Program-made: the position numbers and the translations under genes
Notes under the pieces: generated by a model
Told to the model about the DNA's origin: nothing
What the model saw: only the letters and a program-made list of their open reading frames with translations
The model's database searches: none
Shown here: one piece after another, positions 1 to 9,102 of the stretch
Layout: each line of letters begins with the position of its first letter
How positions within the stretch are numbered: position 1 is the first letter of the stretch
NCBI GenBank assembly: GCA_049607205.1
Contig: JBMYWH010000001.1
Coordinates: 1 to 64,000 of the forward strand
Length of the DNA stretch: 64,000 nt
Origin: JBELHR01 sp049607205
GTDB lineage: Bacteria; Bacteroidota; Bacteroidia; Flavobacteriales; Flavobacteriaceae
Direction of reading: 5' to 3'

Positions 1-394
1 CCTTGAATTCATAAGGAACAACTAAAGCATCTTTGAAATCATTTCGATGCTCTTTATTTAGATTTTTCAGCGCGATATCTGCTTCTCGTTTTGTTAAAAA
101 CACTCCTGTTTGTGGTTTCCACCAAGGTCTGTCATATCTCAAACTTACGGTTTGATCTGGATAATACTTCTTATATATATCCACAATTGCTTTGGCAACA
201 GATTCCTTTCCTGAGTATAATTGAATGCAATAAGCCATTGAGTTACTTTGATTAAACTCTAGTTTTTTCTCCATGAAATTAGTCATTAGACTATCCGGAG
301 CCTGCATATTGATAGTGGCTTCTTGAGCGTTTATTTCAGAAAAAATGATAAATGTTATGAAAGTGAAAATCCCTCTTAAATGCTTGTTTTTCAT
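1..394 (-). CDS. SPOR-domain-like secreted protein (3' end beyond window)
   Basis: The gene starts with ATG at 394 on the minus strand and runs off the left edge after about 131 residues. Residues 1-23 form a signal peptide (a lysine-containing start, a hydrophobic core, then a small-residue site NAQ before E). Residues about 53-131 contain YCIQLYSGK, a stretch around YYPDQTVSLRYDRPWWKPQTG, and then FLTKREADIALKNL. That pattern fits a SPOR-like fold, in which an aromatic-rich segment is followed by a residue-counting helix. SPOR domains usually bind denuded peptidoglycan glycan strands, and an envelope location fits the signal peptide. In other flavobacteria, as I recall, a SPOR-type gene often sits divergently beside the Alternative Complex III operon, as here. 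It has its own promoter and is divergent from actA. The fold call is moderate; a role beyond the envelope cannot be given. Confidence 0.6.
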   Translation of the reverse strand, partial: MKNKHLRGIFTFITFIIFSEINAQEATINMQAPDSLMTNFMEKKLEFNQSNSMAYCIQLYSGKESVAKAIVDIYKKYYPDQTVSLRYDRPWWKPQTGVFLTKREADIALKNLNKEHRNDFKDALVVPYEFK

Positions 395-411
395 GTCTTA
401 ATTCTTTTATG

Positions 412-419
412 CAAATTTA
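412..419 (-). promoter_or_regulatory. -7 box of the SPOR-like gene
   Basis: On the minus strand this reads TAAATTTG, a perfect match to the Bacteroidota -7 consensus TAnnTTTG, 17 bases upstream of the ATG at 394. The predicted 5' UTR is therefore very short. Confidence 0.6.
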
Positions 420-516
420 TAATTATTAAGGAAATACGAGGGTTTGAGGCTTTATTTAGAATAGTTATAAATTGTCGATTATTGGCTATTTCGTTTTCGG
501 ATTTAGTATTAAATAG

Positions 517-524
517 TACTTTTG
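517..524 (+). promoter_or_regulatory. -7 box of the act-cox operon
   Basis: TACTTTTG matches TAnnTTTG. A TTTC sequence at 495-498, 18 bases upstream, is an acceptable -33 element. Transcription would start near 530, leaving an untranslated leader of about 70 bases before actA. I see no obvious hairpin in that leader. Confidence 0.6.
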
Positions 525-599
525 TGCAAATTGAAAAACTGTAATTAAAGTGGTGTGGAAAAACCATGCCATTCTAGTTGAACTTTATAATTTATTTTT

Positions 600-2105
600 A
601 TGAAAAGTGTGAAAAAACACAGTCAATTTCAAAAAGCTATCCTAAGTGCGGTAGTCTTTTTGTTGTTTTTTAGTCTACACATGTCTGCTCAAACCGGTGA
701 TCCTGTAAAGGGGAAGGAGTTATTTAACTCTAATTGTGCTGCATGTCATAAGTTAGATAAAAAGTTGATTGGCCCGGCCTTAAAAGGTGTTACGGAAAGA
801 AGAGATCGTGAATGGTTGCAAGCTTGGATCAAAGATAATCAGGCTTTAATCAAGAGTGGTGATCAAGATGCAAATGATCTTTTTGAAGAGTACAACAAAA
901 TGCCTATGCAGGCCTTTCCTCAGCTATCTGAGCAAGATATCGATGATATTTTAGCTTATACTGATGATAAACCTGTTGCTCAAGCTGCGGCTCCTGTAGA
1001 GACTTCTTTGAGTCCAGAAGAGCAAGCTGCTTTAAATGAGGGAGAATCTCTTTTCAAAGCAAATTGTGCTGCTTGTCATAAATTAGATAAAAAATTGATT
1101 GGTCCTGCACTTAGAAAAGTTGGAGATCGCCGTGACATGGAATGGTTAATTGCATGGATTAAGGATAACAATGCACTACGTGCTACTGGTGATGCGGATG
1201 CTGTTGCTATTTTCGAGGAATACAATGGTTCCCCTATGACTCCGTTTCCACAATTGTCTGATGATCAAATTAAGAATATCGTTTTATACTTAAATCAAGA
1301 TCCTGTAGTTAAGGAAAATACTTCAGAAGTTGTTGAGGTAGCTGAGGTGGAGAATTCTACACAGTGGATGACCTATGTTGTTGTAGTTGTTTTATTACTT
1401 CTAGCAATTTGGGTCTACACTAAATCTGATAATGGATTCTTGAAAATTGCAACGACTATCATTTTACTTCTTGTTGGAGCTTATGTGTTCTTCGGAACAT
1501 TGATGCAAGTAGGAGTTGATCAAGGGTATCAACCAATTCAACCTATTGCATTTTCTCATAAGATTCACGCTGGTGATAATAAAGTAGATTGTCAATACTG
1601 TCACTCTTCTGCAAAGCATTCTAAACATTCAGGAATTCCTTCAGCAAATGTTTGTATGAATTGTCATAAAAGTATTTCTGAATACACAGGTCCTGTTACT
1701 TCGGAATATTCTAAAGAATTCTATGATGGAGAAATCCAGAAGTTATACAACGCAGTTGGATGGGATGAGGATAATCAGCAGTATACTGGAGAGGAAAAAC
1801 CTATCGAATGGGTGAGAGTACATAATCTTCCAGATTTCGCTTACTTTAACCACTCTCAACACGTTACTGTGGGAGGTCAGAAATGTCAGAAATGTCATGG
1901 ACCTGTAGAGACTATGGATGAGGTTTATCAATACGCTCCATTGACAATGGGATGGTGTATTGACTGTCACAAAACAACTGATGTTAAAATGAAGGACAAT
2001 GGATACTATAAAAACATCCATGAACAACTTTCTAAAAAATATGGAGTTGAAAAAGTGACTGTGGCCCAAATGGGAGGAAAAGAATGTGGTAAGTGTCACT
2101 ACTAA
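600..2105 (+). CDS. actA: Alternative Complex III subunit A, seven-heme c-type cytochrome
   Basis: This is the multiheme electron-exit subunit of Alternative Complex III, the menaquinol:cytochrome c oxidoreductase of Bacteroidota. Residues 1-30 are a signal peptide. Two near-identical monoheme cytochrome c domains follow, with CAACH at 46-50 and 156-160. Two hydrophobic segments (about 259-273 and 285-302) come next, then the pentaheme part with CxxCH at 331, 352, 429, 453 and 496. That makes seven heme sites in 501 residues. The classic ActA is pentaheme, so the N-terminal monoheme pair is an addition. The two added domains share a 16-residue identical core after each heme site and are spaced exactly 110 codons apart, which indicates tandem duplication. 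The gene is first in the operon, 34 bases before actB. Family assignment is secure from gene order and heme pattern. Confidence 0.93.
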   Translation: MKSVKKHSQFQKAILSAVVFLLFFSLHMSAQTGDPVKGKELFNSNCAACHKLDKKLIGPALKGVTERRDREWLQAWIKDNQALIKSGDQDANDLFEEYNKMPMQAFPQLSEQDIDDILAYTDDKPVAQAAAPVETSLSPEEQAALNEGESLFKANCAACHKLDKKLIGPALRKVGDRRDMEWLIAWIKDNNALRATGDADAVAIFEEYNGSPMTPFPQLSDDQIKNIVLYLNQDPVVKENTSEVVEVAEVENSTQWMTYVVVVVLLLLAIWVYTKSDNGFLKIATTIILLLVGAYVFFGTLMQVGVDQGYQPIQPIAFSHKIHAGDNKVDCQYCHSSAKHSKHSGIPSANVCMNCHKSISEYTGPVTSEYSKEFYDGEIQKLYNAVGWDEDNQQYTGEEKPIEWVRVHNLPDFAYFNHSQHVTVGGQKCQKCHGPVETMDEVYQYAPLTMGWCIDCHKTTDVKMKDNGYYKNIHEQLSKKYGVEKVTVAQMGGKECGKCHY

Positions 2106-2139
2106 TTATTAATTAAGCTTATAAATACCTTTATATAAA

Positions 2140-5100
2140 ATGGCATCTAATAAAAAATACTGGAAAAGTGTTGAGGAGCTGAACGAGAATAGTTCTGTAG
2201 TGGCCGGTCTTGAAAACAATGAGTTTGTTAGCGAGATCCCTACGGATGAATTCCTCGGTGATAAAGAAACTTTGGAGTCTTCAAGTACTTCGAGAAGAGA
2301 CTTTTTGAAATATGTTGGTTTTACAACGGCAGCTGCTTCACTTGCTGCTTGTGAAGGACCTGTTCGTAAGTCTATTCCTTATGTAGTGAAACCGGATGAT
2401 ATCACTCCTGGAATTGCGGATTACTATGCAACAACTATGTTTGATGGTGTAGACGCAGCTCAAGTTCTTGTGAGAACAAGAGAAGGTCGACCTATTAAAA
2501 TTGAACCAAATAAATTAGCAAATGGGACTACCAATGCAAGAGTGCAAGCTTCTGTATTGTCTCTTTACGATTCTGGTCGTTTAAGAGCTCCACAAAAAGG
2601 AGGTAAGTCAATTGCATGGAATACGGCTTTAAGCGAGATTAAATCTCAATTAGAGACTTTATCAGCTGCGGGAGAGCCAATCGTACTTTTAACAGGTTCT
2701 ATGGCAAGTCCTTCGACTTCTGCTTTGATTGCTGATTTTTCTAAAAAATACAATAACGTTAGCCATGTATCTTATGATGCAATTTCTGATTCTGGAGCTT
2801 TAGATGCTTTTGAAGAGGTTTATGGTATGCGTGCTTTACCTAATTATGATTTTTCTGATGCTCAGACTATCGTTTCTATTGGAGCTGACTTCTTAGGGAC
2901 TTTCCAAGGAGGTTCTGTAGATGCAACTTATGCAGCAGGGAGAAAAGTTAATGAAGGTAAGATGTCAAGACATATTCAATTTGAATCAAATATGTCATTG
3001 ACTGGAGCAAATGCTGATACTAGAGTGGTACTTAAACCATCTGAGCAGGTCTTTGCTTTATTAAACTTATACAACGCTATTACGGGAAGTTCTGTTGCTT
3101 CTAAAGCTACTTCTGCAGATAAAGAAGTTGCCAAGGCTGCAAAGGAATTAAAGAAAGCTGGTAATAAAGGGGTTGTAGTAACTGGATTACAGTCTAAGGA
3201 AGCTCAATTGGTTGCAATGGCAATTAACGAAGTACTTTCTTCTGATTTAGTGGATTACGCTAATGCGGTTACTTTAAAGTCTGGTAACGATACTCAGGTT
3301 GCTGAGTTAATTTCTAATTTGAACGCGGGTAAGGTTGGTGCTGTGATTATTGCAGGATCAAACCCAGTATATACTTTAGCGGATTCTGCTAGTTTTGTAT
3401 CGGGTCTTAAGAAAACTAAATTATCTGTAGCCGTGGCTATGAATAACGATGAGACTTCTCAAGCCGTAACTTATGCTCTTGCGAGTCCTCACTATTTAGA
3501 ATCTTGGGGAGATGTTCAATTGAGTCAAGGAGAATTTGGTTTAACGCAACCAACAATCAAGCCTTTATTTGATACCAAACAAGTTCAAGACATTTTATTA
3601 GCCTTAAGTGGGTCTTCTGAGGGCTATCACGATTATTTAAAAGCTTACTGGAAGAAAGAGATTCTTAAAGGTAAGTCTTGGAATAAAACCTTACATGACG
3701 GTATGTATCATGGGGAGGTTAAAGCTGTAAAAGGAGCTTCAATTAATGTAAGTGATGCTGCTTCTAAATTAGTTAAGACTACTAAGTCAGGTGATTTCGA
3801 ATTACAATTGTTTGTTTCTACTGCTATGGGAGATGGTCAACAGGCTTCTAACCCATGGTTACAAGAAATGCCTGATCCTATTACCAGAGCTGCTTGGGAT
3901 AATTATTTAATGATTTCTCCTGCTGATGCTAGAGCTTTTGGATTTGAAAACCCTACACGTTCTAATGGAGCAATGGATGGTAATTATGCAACTTTAAAAG
4001 TTGGTAAATCTACTTTATCAAATGTACCTGTACTTATTCAACCAGGACAAGCTAAAGGATCAGTTGGTCTTGCTGTCGGTTATGGTAGAAAAGCTGGACT
4101 TAAATCTGAAATGCAAGTTGGTGTTAATGGATATACTCTAGCCTTGGATGGTAACTTCATCCAAGTTGTAAGTATTTCTAAAGAAGCAGGAACTCATGAG
4201 TTTGCTTGTGAGCAATTGCAACATACTTTAGCAGGTCGTCACGAAATTCTTAAAGAAGTGAGTTTAGGAGATTTTAATAATCCTAAATTAGATCCTCATC
4301 ACACATGGAATGCACTTCCAATGTTCTCTTACGATCACCAAGAGGTGGAAGGAGAAGCAGTAGATTTATGGGATGAACACGATCGTTCTGTAGGACATCA
4401 CTTCAACCTATCTATTGATTTGAATTCATGTACAGGATGTGGTGCTTGTGTGGTAGCATGTCATGCAGAAAATAACGTTCCTGTTGTAGGGAAGCACGAG
4501 GTACGTGTTGGTAGAGATATGCACTGGTTGCGTATTGACCGTTATTATTCTTCGGAAGTAGATACTCAGAAAGAGGCAAAAGAATTAGGAATGAGTCAGG
4601 GAGAAATGTATCATGCTTTAGAGCGTGTGTCAGAAAATCCTGATGTTGCTTTCCAACCAGTGATGTGTCAGCACTGTAACCATGCACCATGTGAAACAGT
4701 TTGTCCAGTTGCGGCAACTTCTCATGGGCGTCAAGGTCAAAACCAAATGGCTTATAACAGATGTGTAGGTACTCGTTACTGTGCAAACAACTGTCCTTAT
4801 AGAGTACGTCGTTTCAACTGGTTTAACTACAGTTCAAATGATGAGTTTGATTTCAATATGAATGATGACTACGGAAAGATGGTATTGAACCCAGACGTAG
4901 TAGTTCGTTCTAGAGGAGTTATGGAAAAATGTTCTATGTGTATTCAAATGACACAAGCGACAATTCTTAAAGCTAAGAAAGAAGGACGTAAAGTTAAAGA
5001 TGAAGAATTCCAAACAGCTTGTTCTAATGCATGTAGCACTGGAGCGATGGTATTCGGAGACATTAACGATACAGATTCTGAAGTTTCTAAGTTGAAAGAA

Positions 5101-5190
5101 GATAAGAGAGCTTATCACTTATTAGCTGCAATTGGTACTAAACCAAACGTAGTATATCAAGTGAAAGTTAGAAATACACAAGAAGGATAA
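2140..5190 (+). CDS. actB: Alternative Complex III subunit B, molybdopterin-oxidoreductase-like iron-sulfur protein
   Basis: The protein has 1016 residues and two fused parts. The N-terminal two thirds resemble a molybdopterin oxidoreductase; in characterised ACIII this part carries no molybdenum cofactor. The C-terminal third is a four-cluster ferredoxin. Cysteine groups are visible from C764 on (CTGCGACVVAC, CQHCNHAPCETVCP, CVGTRYCANNCPY, CSMCIQ, CSNACSTGA), which fits three 4Fe-4S clusters plus one 3Fe-4S cluster as in known ActB. Residues 51-57 (SRRDFLK) start a Tat-variant signal that ends in the lipobox-like LAAC with C71, so the protein is probably exported folded and lipid-anchored. 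It links the quinol site in ActC to the hemes of ActA. It lies 29 bases before actC. Confidence 0.95.
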   Translation: MASNKKYWKSVEELNENSSVVAGLENNEFVSEIPTDEFLGDKETLESSSTSRRDFLKYVGFTTAAASLAACEGPVRKSIPYVVKPDDITPGIADYYATTMFDGVDAAQVLVRTREGRPIKIEPNKLANGTTNARVQASVLSLYDSGRLRAPQKGGKSIAWNTALSEIKSQLETLSAAGEPIVLLTGSMASPSTSALIADFSKKYNNVSHVSYDAISDSGALDAFEEVYGMRALPNYDFSDAQTIVSIGADFLGTFQGGSVDATYAAGRKVNEGKMSRHIQFESNMSLTGANADTRVVLKPSEQVFALLNLYNAITGSSVASKATSADKEVAKAAKELKKAGNKGVVVTGLQSKEAQLVAMAINEVLSSDLVDYANAVTLKSGNDTQVAELISNLNAGKVGAVIIAGSNPVYTLADSASFVSGLKKTKLSVAVAMNNDETSQAVTYALASPHYLESWGDVQLSQGEFGLTQPTIKPLFDTKQVQDILLALSGSSEGYHDYLKAYWKKEILKGKSWNKTLHDGMYHGEVKAVKGASINVSDAASKLVKTTKSGDFELQLFVSTAMGDGQQASNPWLQEMPDPITRAAWDNYLMISPADARAFGFENPTRSNGAMDGNYATLKVGKSTLSNVPVLIQPGQAKGSVGLAVGYGRKAGLKSEMQVGVNGYTLALDGNFIQVVSISKEAGTHEFACEQLQHTLAGRHEILKEVSLGDFNNPKLDPHHTWNALPMFSYDHQEVEGEAVDLWDEHDRSVGHHFNLSIDLNSCTGCGACVVACHAENNVPVVGKHEVRVGRDMHWLRIDRYYSSEVDTQKEAKELGMSQGEMYHALERVSENPDVAFQPVMCQHCNHAPCETVCPVAATSHGRQGQNQMAYNRCVGTRYCANNCPYRVRRFNWFNYSSNDEFDFNMNDDYGKMVLNPDVVVRSRGVMEKCSMCIQMTQATILKAKKEGRKVKDEEFQTACSNACSTGAMVFGDINDTDSEVSKLKEDKRAYHLLAAIGTKPNVVYQVKVRNTQEG

Positions 5191-5219
5191 TAACTAATAA
5201 GAAATAATTTTATACAACT

Positions 5220-6617
5220 ATGTCGTCTCATTACGAAGCACCTATAAGAGAACCGTTAGTAATTGGTGATAAAAGTTATCACGATATTACAGAGGACATT
5301 GCTAGACCTATTGAAGGAAAAGCAAACAGAACTTGGTACATAGCCTTTTTTATCGCTTTAACAGCGTTTATTTGGGGTCTAGGATGTATTTTATACACCG
5401 TTGGTACTGGAATTGGAGTATGGGGTCTAAACAAGAATATTGGATGGGCCTGGGATATTACTAACTTCGTTTGGTGGGTTGGTATTGGTCACGCCGGTAC
5501 CTTGATTTCTGCCGTACTTTTATTATTCCGTCAACGTTGGAGAATGGCGATTAACCGTTCTTCAGAAGCTATGACTATTTTTGCCGTATTCCAGGCAGGA
5601 TTGTTCCCGATTATTCACATGGGACGTCCTTGGAATGGATACTGGGTGTTACCAATTCCGAATCAATTTGGTTCTTTATGGGTAAACTTTAACTCTCCAT
5701 TATTATGGGATGTATTCGCAATCTCTACGTACCTTACAGTATCTGTCGTTTTCTGGTGGACTGGATTGTTACCTGATTTTGCAATGATCCGTGATCGTGC
5801 TAAGAAGCCGTTCCAAAAACAAATTTATTCACTACTTTCATTTGGATGGTCTGGTCGTGCAAAGGACTGGCAACGTTTTGAAGAAGTATCTTTGGTTCTT
5901 GCTGGTTTAGCAACTCCACTTGTACTTTCTGTACATACGATTGTATCGATGGACTTCGCAACTTCTGTGAACCCAGGTTGGCACTCGACTATTTTCCCTC
6001 CTTATTTCGTAGCTGGAGCTATCTTCTCCGGATTTGCAATGGTACAAACCTTGTTGATCATCATGAGAAAGGTTACAGGATTAGAAAATTATATTACACG
6101 TCTTCATGTTGATTATATGAACCGAGTAATTATTTTGACCGGAGGTATTGTAACTGTTGCCTATGCTACTGAATTCTTCATGGCTTGGTATACTGGTTCT
6201 CCATATGAGAACTTTACTTACCTTTCTGTAGGAGCCGCAACAGGACCTTACTGGTGGGCATTCTATGCACTTATCTTCTGTAATTTCGTAGCACCGATTG
6301 CACTGTGGTTTAAGAAGATTAGAACTGACTTTATCTATACATTCATTATCTCTATCATCATTAACATCGGAATGTGGTTTGAGCGTTTTGATATTATTGT
6401 AATGATTTTGAGTAAAGGTCATTTACCATCTACATGGTCTATGTTCCAACCAACGTTTGTGGATATAGGAATCTTTATTGGAACAATCGGATTCTTCTTT
6501 GTATTGTTCTTATTATACGCTAGAACTTTCCCTGTAATTGCTCAGGCAGAGGTTAAGACAATCCTTAAGGGATCAGGTGAGAATTATAAAAAATTAAGAG
6601 ACGGAAATCATGAGTAA
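5220..6617 (+). CDS. actC: Alternative Complex III subunit C, NrfD-like quinol-binding membrane protein
   Basis: This 465-residue polytopic membrane protein of the NrfD/PsrC family has about ten hydrophobic helices. It starts with a soluble stretch containing REPLVIGDKSYHDI, which is typical of ActC. Conserved membrane signatures are visible, such as WWVGIGHAGTLISA in an early helix and FPPYFVAGAIFSG in the middle of the protein. In ACIII this subunit provides the menaquinol oxidation site on the periplasmic side and passes electrons to ActB. The last 8 bases overlap actD, so the two are translationally coupled. ActF is a related but separate gene. The assignment rests on family motifs and operon order. 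Confidence 0.94.
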   Translation: MSSHYEAPIREPLVIGDKSYHDITEDIARPIEGKANRTWYIAFFIALTAFIWGLGCILYTVGTGIGVWGLNKNIGWAWDITNFVWWVGIGHAGTLISAVLLLFRQRWRMAINRSSEAMTIFAVFQAGLFPIIHMGRPWNGYWVLPIPNQFGSLWVNFNSPLLWDVFAISTYLTVSVVFWWTGLLPDFAMIRDRAKKPFQKQIYSLLSFGWSGRAKDWQRFEEVSLVLAGLATPLVLSVHTIVSMDFATSVNPGWHSTIFPPYFVAGAIFSGFAMVQTLLIIMRKVTGLENYITRLHVDYMNRVIILTGGIVTVAYATEFFMAWYTGSPYENFTYLSVGAATGPYWWAFYALIFCNFVAPIALWFKKIRTDFIYTFIISIIINIGMWFERFDIIVMILSKGHLPSTWSMFQPTFVDIGIFIGTIGFFFVLFLLYARTFPVIAQAEVKTILKGSGENYKKLRDGNHE

Positions 6618-7134
6618 TAAAGTTATACACGCGATATACAACGATGATGATGTACTTTTGGACGCTGTCAAAAAAGTAAAATCAGAAAAGCATCATATAG
6701 AGGAAATTTTCACACCTTTTCCAGTTCATGGTCTTGATAAGGCTATGGGACTTGCTCCAACTAGAATTGCTATTACAGCTTTCTTATACGGATTAACTGG
6801 ACTTTCTTTTGCTATTTGGATGACTAACTTCATGATGATTCAGGATTGGCCACAAGACATTGGAGGTAAACCGAATTTTGCATGGATCTACAACATGCCG
6901 GCTTTCGTGCCAATCATGTTTGAGTTGACAATTTTCTTTGCTGCTCACCTTATGGTAATCACTTTTTATATGAGATCTAGAATTTGGCCCTTTAAAAAGG
7001 CCGAAAACCCAGATCCAAGAACTACAGATGACCACTTCCTTATGGAGTTACCTGTAGAAGGAGATGAGAAAGCTTTAGTTTCTTTATTGGAAGGAACTGG
7101 TGCGGTAGAAATTAATATAGTAGATAAGCACTAA
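6610..7134 (+). CDS. actD: Alternative Complex III subunit D (DUF3341)
   Basis: This 174-residue protein belongs to the DUF3341 family, which is found only with Alternative Complex III. It has an N-terminal soluble part containing IEEIFTPFPVHGLDKAMGL and two membrane helices (about 56-76 and 98-120) that flank a hydrophilic loop. A short soluble tail follows. In solved ACIII structures ActD is a structural membrane subunit near ActC and binds no cofactor; I see no heme or cluster motif. The start overlaps the end of actC by 8 bases, and actE follows after 11 bases. Confidence 0.92.
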   Translation: MSNKVIHAIYNDDDVLLDAVKKVKSEKHHIEEIFTPFPVHGLDKAMGLAPTRIAITAFLYGLTGLSFAIWMTNFMMIQDWPQDIGGKPNFAWIYNMPAFVPIMFELTIFFAAHLMVITFYMRSRIWPFKKAENPDPRTTDDHFLMELPVEGDEKALVSLLEGTGAVEINIVDKH

Positions 7135-7145
7135 AATTATAACTG

Positions 7146-7700
7146 ATGAAAAATTACTTAAACGCAATTATTGGTCTATTTGTTATAGGATTATTAGTGT
7201 CTTGTAACGATGATAAGCGTAGCCGTGAAGTTCAGTACTTTCCGGATATGTATGTAGCTGTACCTTATGAGGCGTATTCTGAACACGAGGTTTTTTCTCG
7301 TAATATGGAAGCTCAACACGCTCCTGAAGGAACAATTGCTCGTGGAGAGCACGTTTATGATTATCCTAATTCTGAAGAGGGATATCAAGCGGCAAAAGCT
7401 GAACTTAAAAATCCTTTAGCTGTCAATGCTGAGAATGAAGCAAAGGGTAAAGAATTATACACTATGTACTGTGCGGTATGTCACGGGAAAAAAGGTGATG
7501 GTAAAGGAGTTCTTGTTCAAAGAGAGAAATTCCTAGGAGTTCCTAATTACAAGGATAGAGATGTTACCGAAGGAAGTATTTACCACGTTTTGATGTATGG
7601 AAGAAACTTGATGGGATCACACTCATCTCAGTTGACTTATGACGAACGTTGGCAAGTGGTTCAACATGTGGAAACTTTGAGAAACGAATTGTTAAAATAA
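7146..7700 (+). CDS. actE: Alternative Complex III subunit E, monoheme cytochrome c lipoprotein
   Basis: The protein has 184 residues. A lipoprotein signal ends at LLVSC, so the mature protein should be lipid-anchored through C20. The single heme site CAVCH is at 109-113, and a later methionine-rich stretch (VLMYGRNLMGSH) probably supplies the axial Met. Together these make a class I cytochrome c domain in the C-terminal half, preceded by a stretch containing SREVQYFPDMY that is characteristic of ActE. It is the second heme subunit of ACIII and may connect ActA to the oxidase or a soluble carrier. It lies 11 bases after actD and 15 before actF. Confidence 0.93.
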   Translation: MKNYLNAIIGLFVIGLLVSCNDDKRSREVQYFPDMYVAVPYEAYSEHEVFSRNMEAQHAPEGTIARGEHVYDYPNSEEGYQAAKAELKNPLAVNAENEAKGKELYTMYCAVCHGKKGDGKGVLVQREKFLGVPNYKDRDVTEGSIYHVLMYGRNLMGSHSSQLTYDERWQVVQHVETLRNELLK

Positions 7701-7715
7701 GCATTAGAGAAAGAT

Positions 7716-9059
7716 ATGTATCAATTTTCAAGTAAATTAAAAACATGGGCCTTAGCCTTAATGGTTATTGGAGCAGTTGGTGTGGTTTATGGTTTCTTAT
7801 CTAGCCCATCCAATGTGGAGGAAGTAAAAGAGATGTTGCACGATTCTCATAACGCACATGATAGTCACGGTGAGGCCGCGACAGTAAGCCATGATGCTGG
7901 ACATGGAGAAGCAGCAGCAGATCACGGTGAAGCAGATGCACATGCTGAGCACGTTTTACATCAATTACAAAATAGACCTTGGTCGGCATTCTATGTGGCC
8001 TTGTTTTTCTCTTTTGCATTAACACTTGGTGTTCTTGCTTTCTTAGCAATTCAACGAGTTGCTCAAGCAGGTTGGTCTCCAGTATTGTTTAGAGTTATGG
8101 AAGGGATTACAGGAAACTTATTACCTGTAACTATTATTTTATTAATATTCTTATTATTGTCTGCAGGACATTTGAATCATTTATTCGTATGGATGAATCC
8201 TGAAAATTTTGACCCTACTTCACCTAATTACGATCCAGTAGTTGATGGGAAGTCTTTGTGGTTAAACGTTCCGGGATGGATTATTAGAGCAGTTGTTTAT
8301 ATTGCAGGATGGAACTTTTACCGTTATATGACGCGTAAACTTTCTATGGCTCAAGATAACGATACTACTGGTCTTAAGAATTACTACAAGAACTATAAGT
8401 TCTCAGTAGGATTCTTGTTATTCTTTATGTTGACTGAATCTATGATGTCTTGGGATTGGATTATGTCACTAGATCCTCACTGGTTCTCGACTTTATTCGG
8501 ATGGTATATTTTAGCATCTTTCTTAGTAAGTGCTTTAACTGTTATCGCAATGGTTACTATTTACCTAAAGAGTCAGGGTTATTTAGAGATTGTTAATAAT
8601 TCTCATATTCATGATTTGGCTAAATTTATGTTCGGATTTTCTATTTTCTGGACCTACCTTTGGTTCTCACAATTCATGCTAATCTGGTATGCTGATATGC
8701 CTGAAGAAACGACTTATTATGCTGCACGTTTTGCGGAATATAAGGCACCGTTCTTAGGTTTAGTAGTAGCGAATTTTGTATTCCCGGTATTATTATTAAT
8801 GAATAGTGATTATAAACGTATTCCTTGGTTTGTAATTACGGCAGGAATTGTTATTCTTGCAGGACATTATATGGATTTCTTTATTATGATTATGCCAGCG
8901 ACTGTTGGAGCATCATGGAGTTTTGGAATTCCTGAAATTGGAGCGATTCTTTTCTTTGTTGGTTTGTTTATCTACGCGGTATTTACTTCGTTGACTAAAG
9001 CACCATTAGTAGTAAAAACGAATCCATTTTTGAAGGAGTCAGAGCATTTTCATTATTAG
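7716..9059 (+). CDS. actF: Alternative Complex III subunit F, NrfD-like membrane protein
   Basis: The second NrfD-like membrane subunit (447 residues, about ten helices) is usually annotated as quinol:cytochrome c oxidoreductase membrane subunit. After the first helix (about 10-30) it has a loop very rich in His, Asp and Glu (residues about 40-90, with repeats such as HDSHN, HDSHG, HDAGHGEA, DHGEADAHAEH). This loop lies outside the conserved core and could bind metal; I have no evidence that it does. Core motifs include LDPHWFSTLFGWYILASF and the phenylalanine/tryptophan-rich helix after MFGFSIFWTYLWFSQFML. It lies 43 bases before coxB, so respiratory complex and oxidase are expressed together. 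Confidence 0.93.
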   Translation: MYQFSSKLKTWALALMVIGAVGVVYGFLSSPSNVEEVKEMLHDSHNAHDSHGEAATVSHDAGHGEAAADHGEADAHAEHVLHQLQNRPWSAFYVALFFSFALTLGVLAFLAIQRVAQAGWSPVLFRVMEGITGNLLPVTIILLIFLLLSAGHLNHLFVWMNPENFDPTSPNYDPVVDGKSLWLNVPGWIIRAVVYIAGWNFYRYMTRKLSMAQDNDTTGLKNYYKNYKFSVGFLLFFMLTESMMSWDWIMSLDPHWFSTLFGWYILASFLVSALTVIAMVTIYLKSQGYLEIVNNSHIHDLAKFMFGFSIFWTYLWFSQFMLIWYADMPEETTYYAARFAEYKAPFLGLVVANFVFPVLLLMNSDYKRIPWFVITAGIVILAGHYMDFFIMIMPATVGASWSFGIPEIGAILFFVGLFIYAVFTSLTKAPLVVKTNPFLKESEHFHY

Positions 9060-9102
9060 AATCTGTACATCAACAATTAACACATTTTAAACTAATAACT
9101 TT

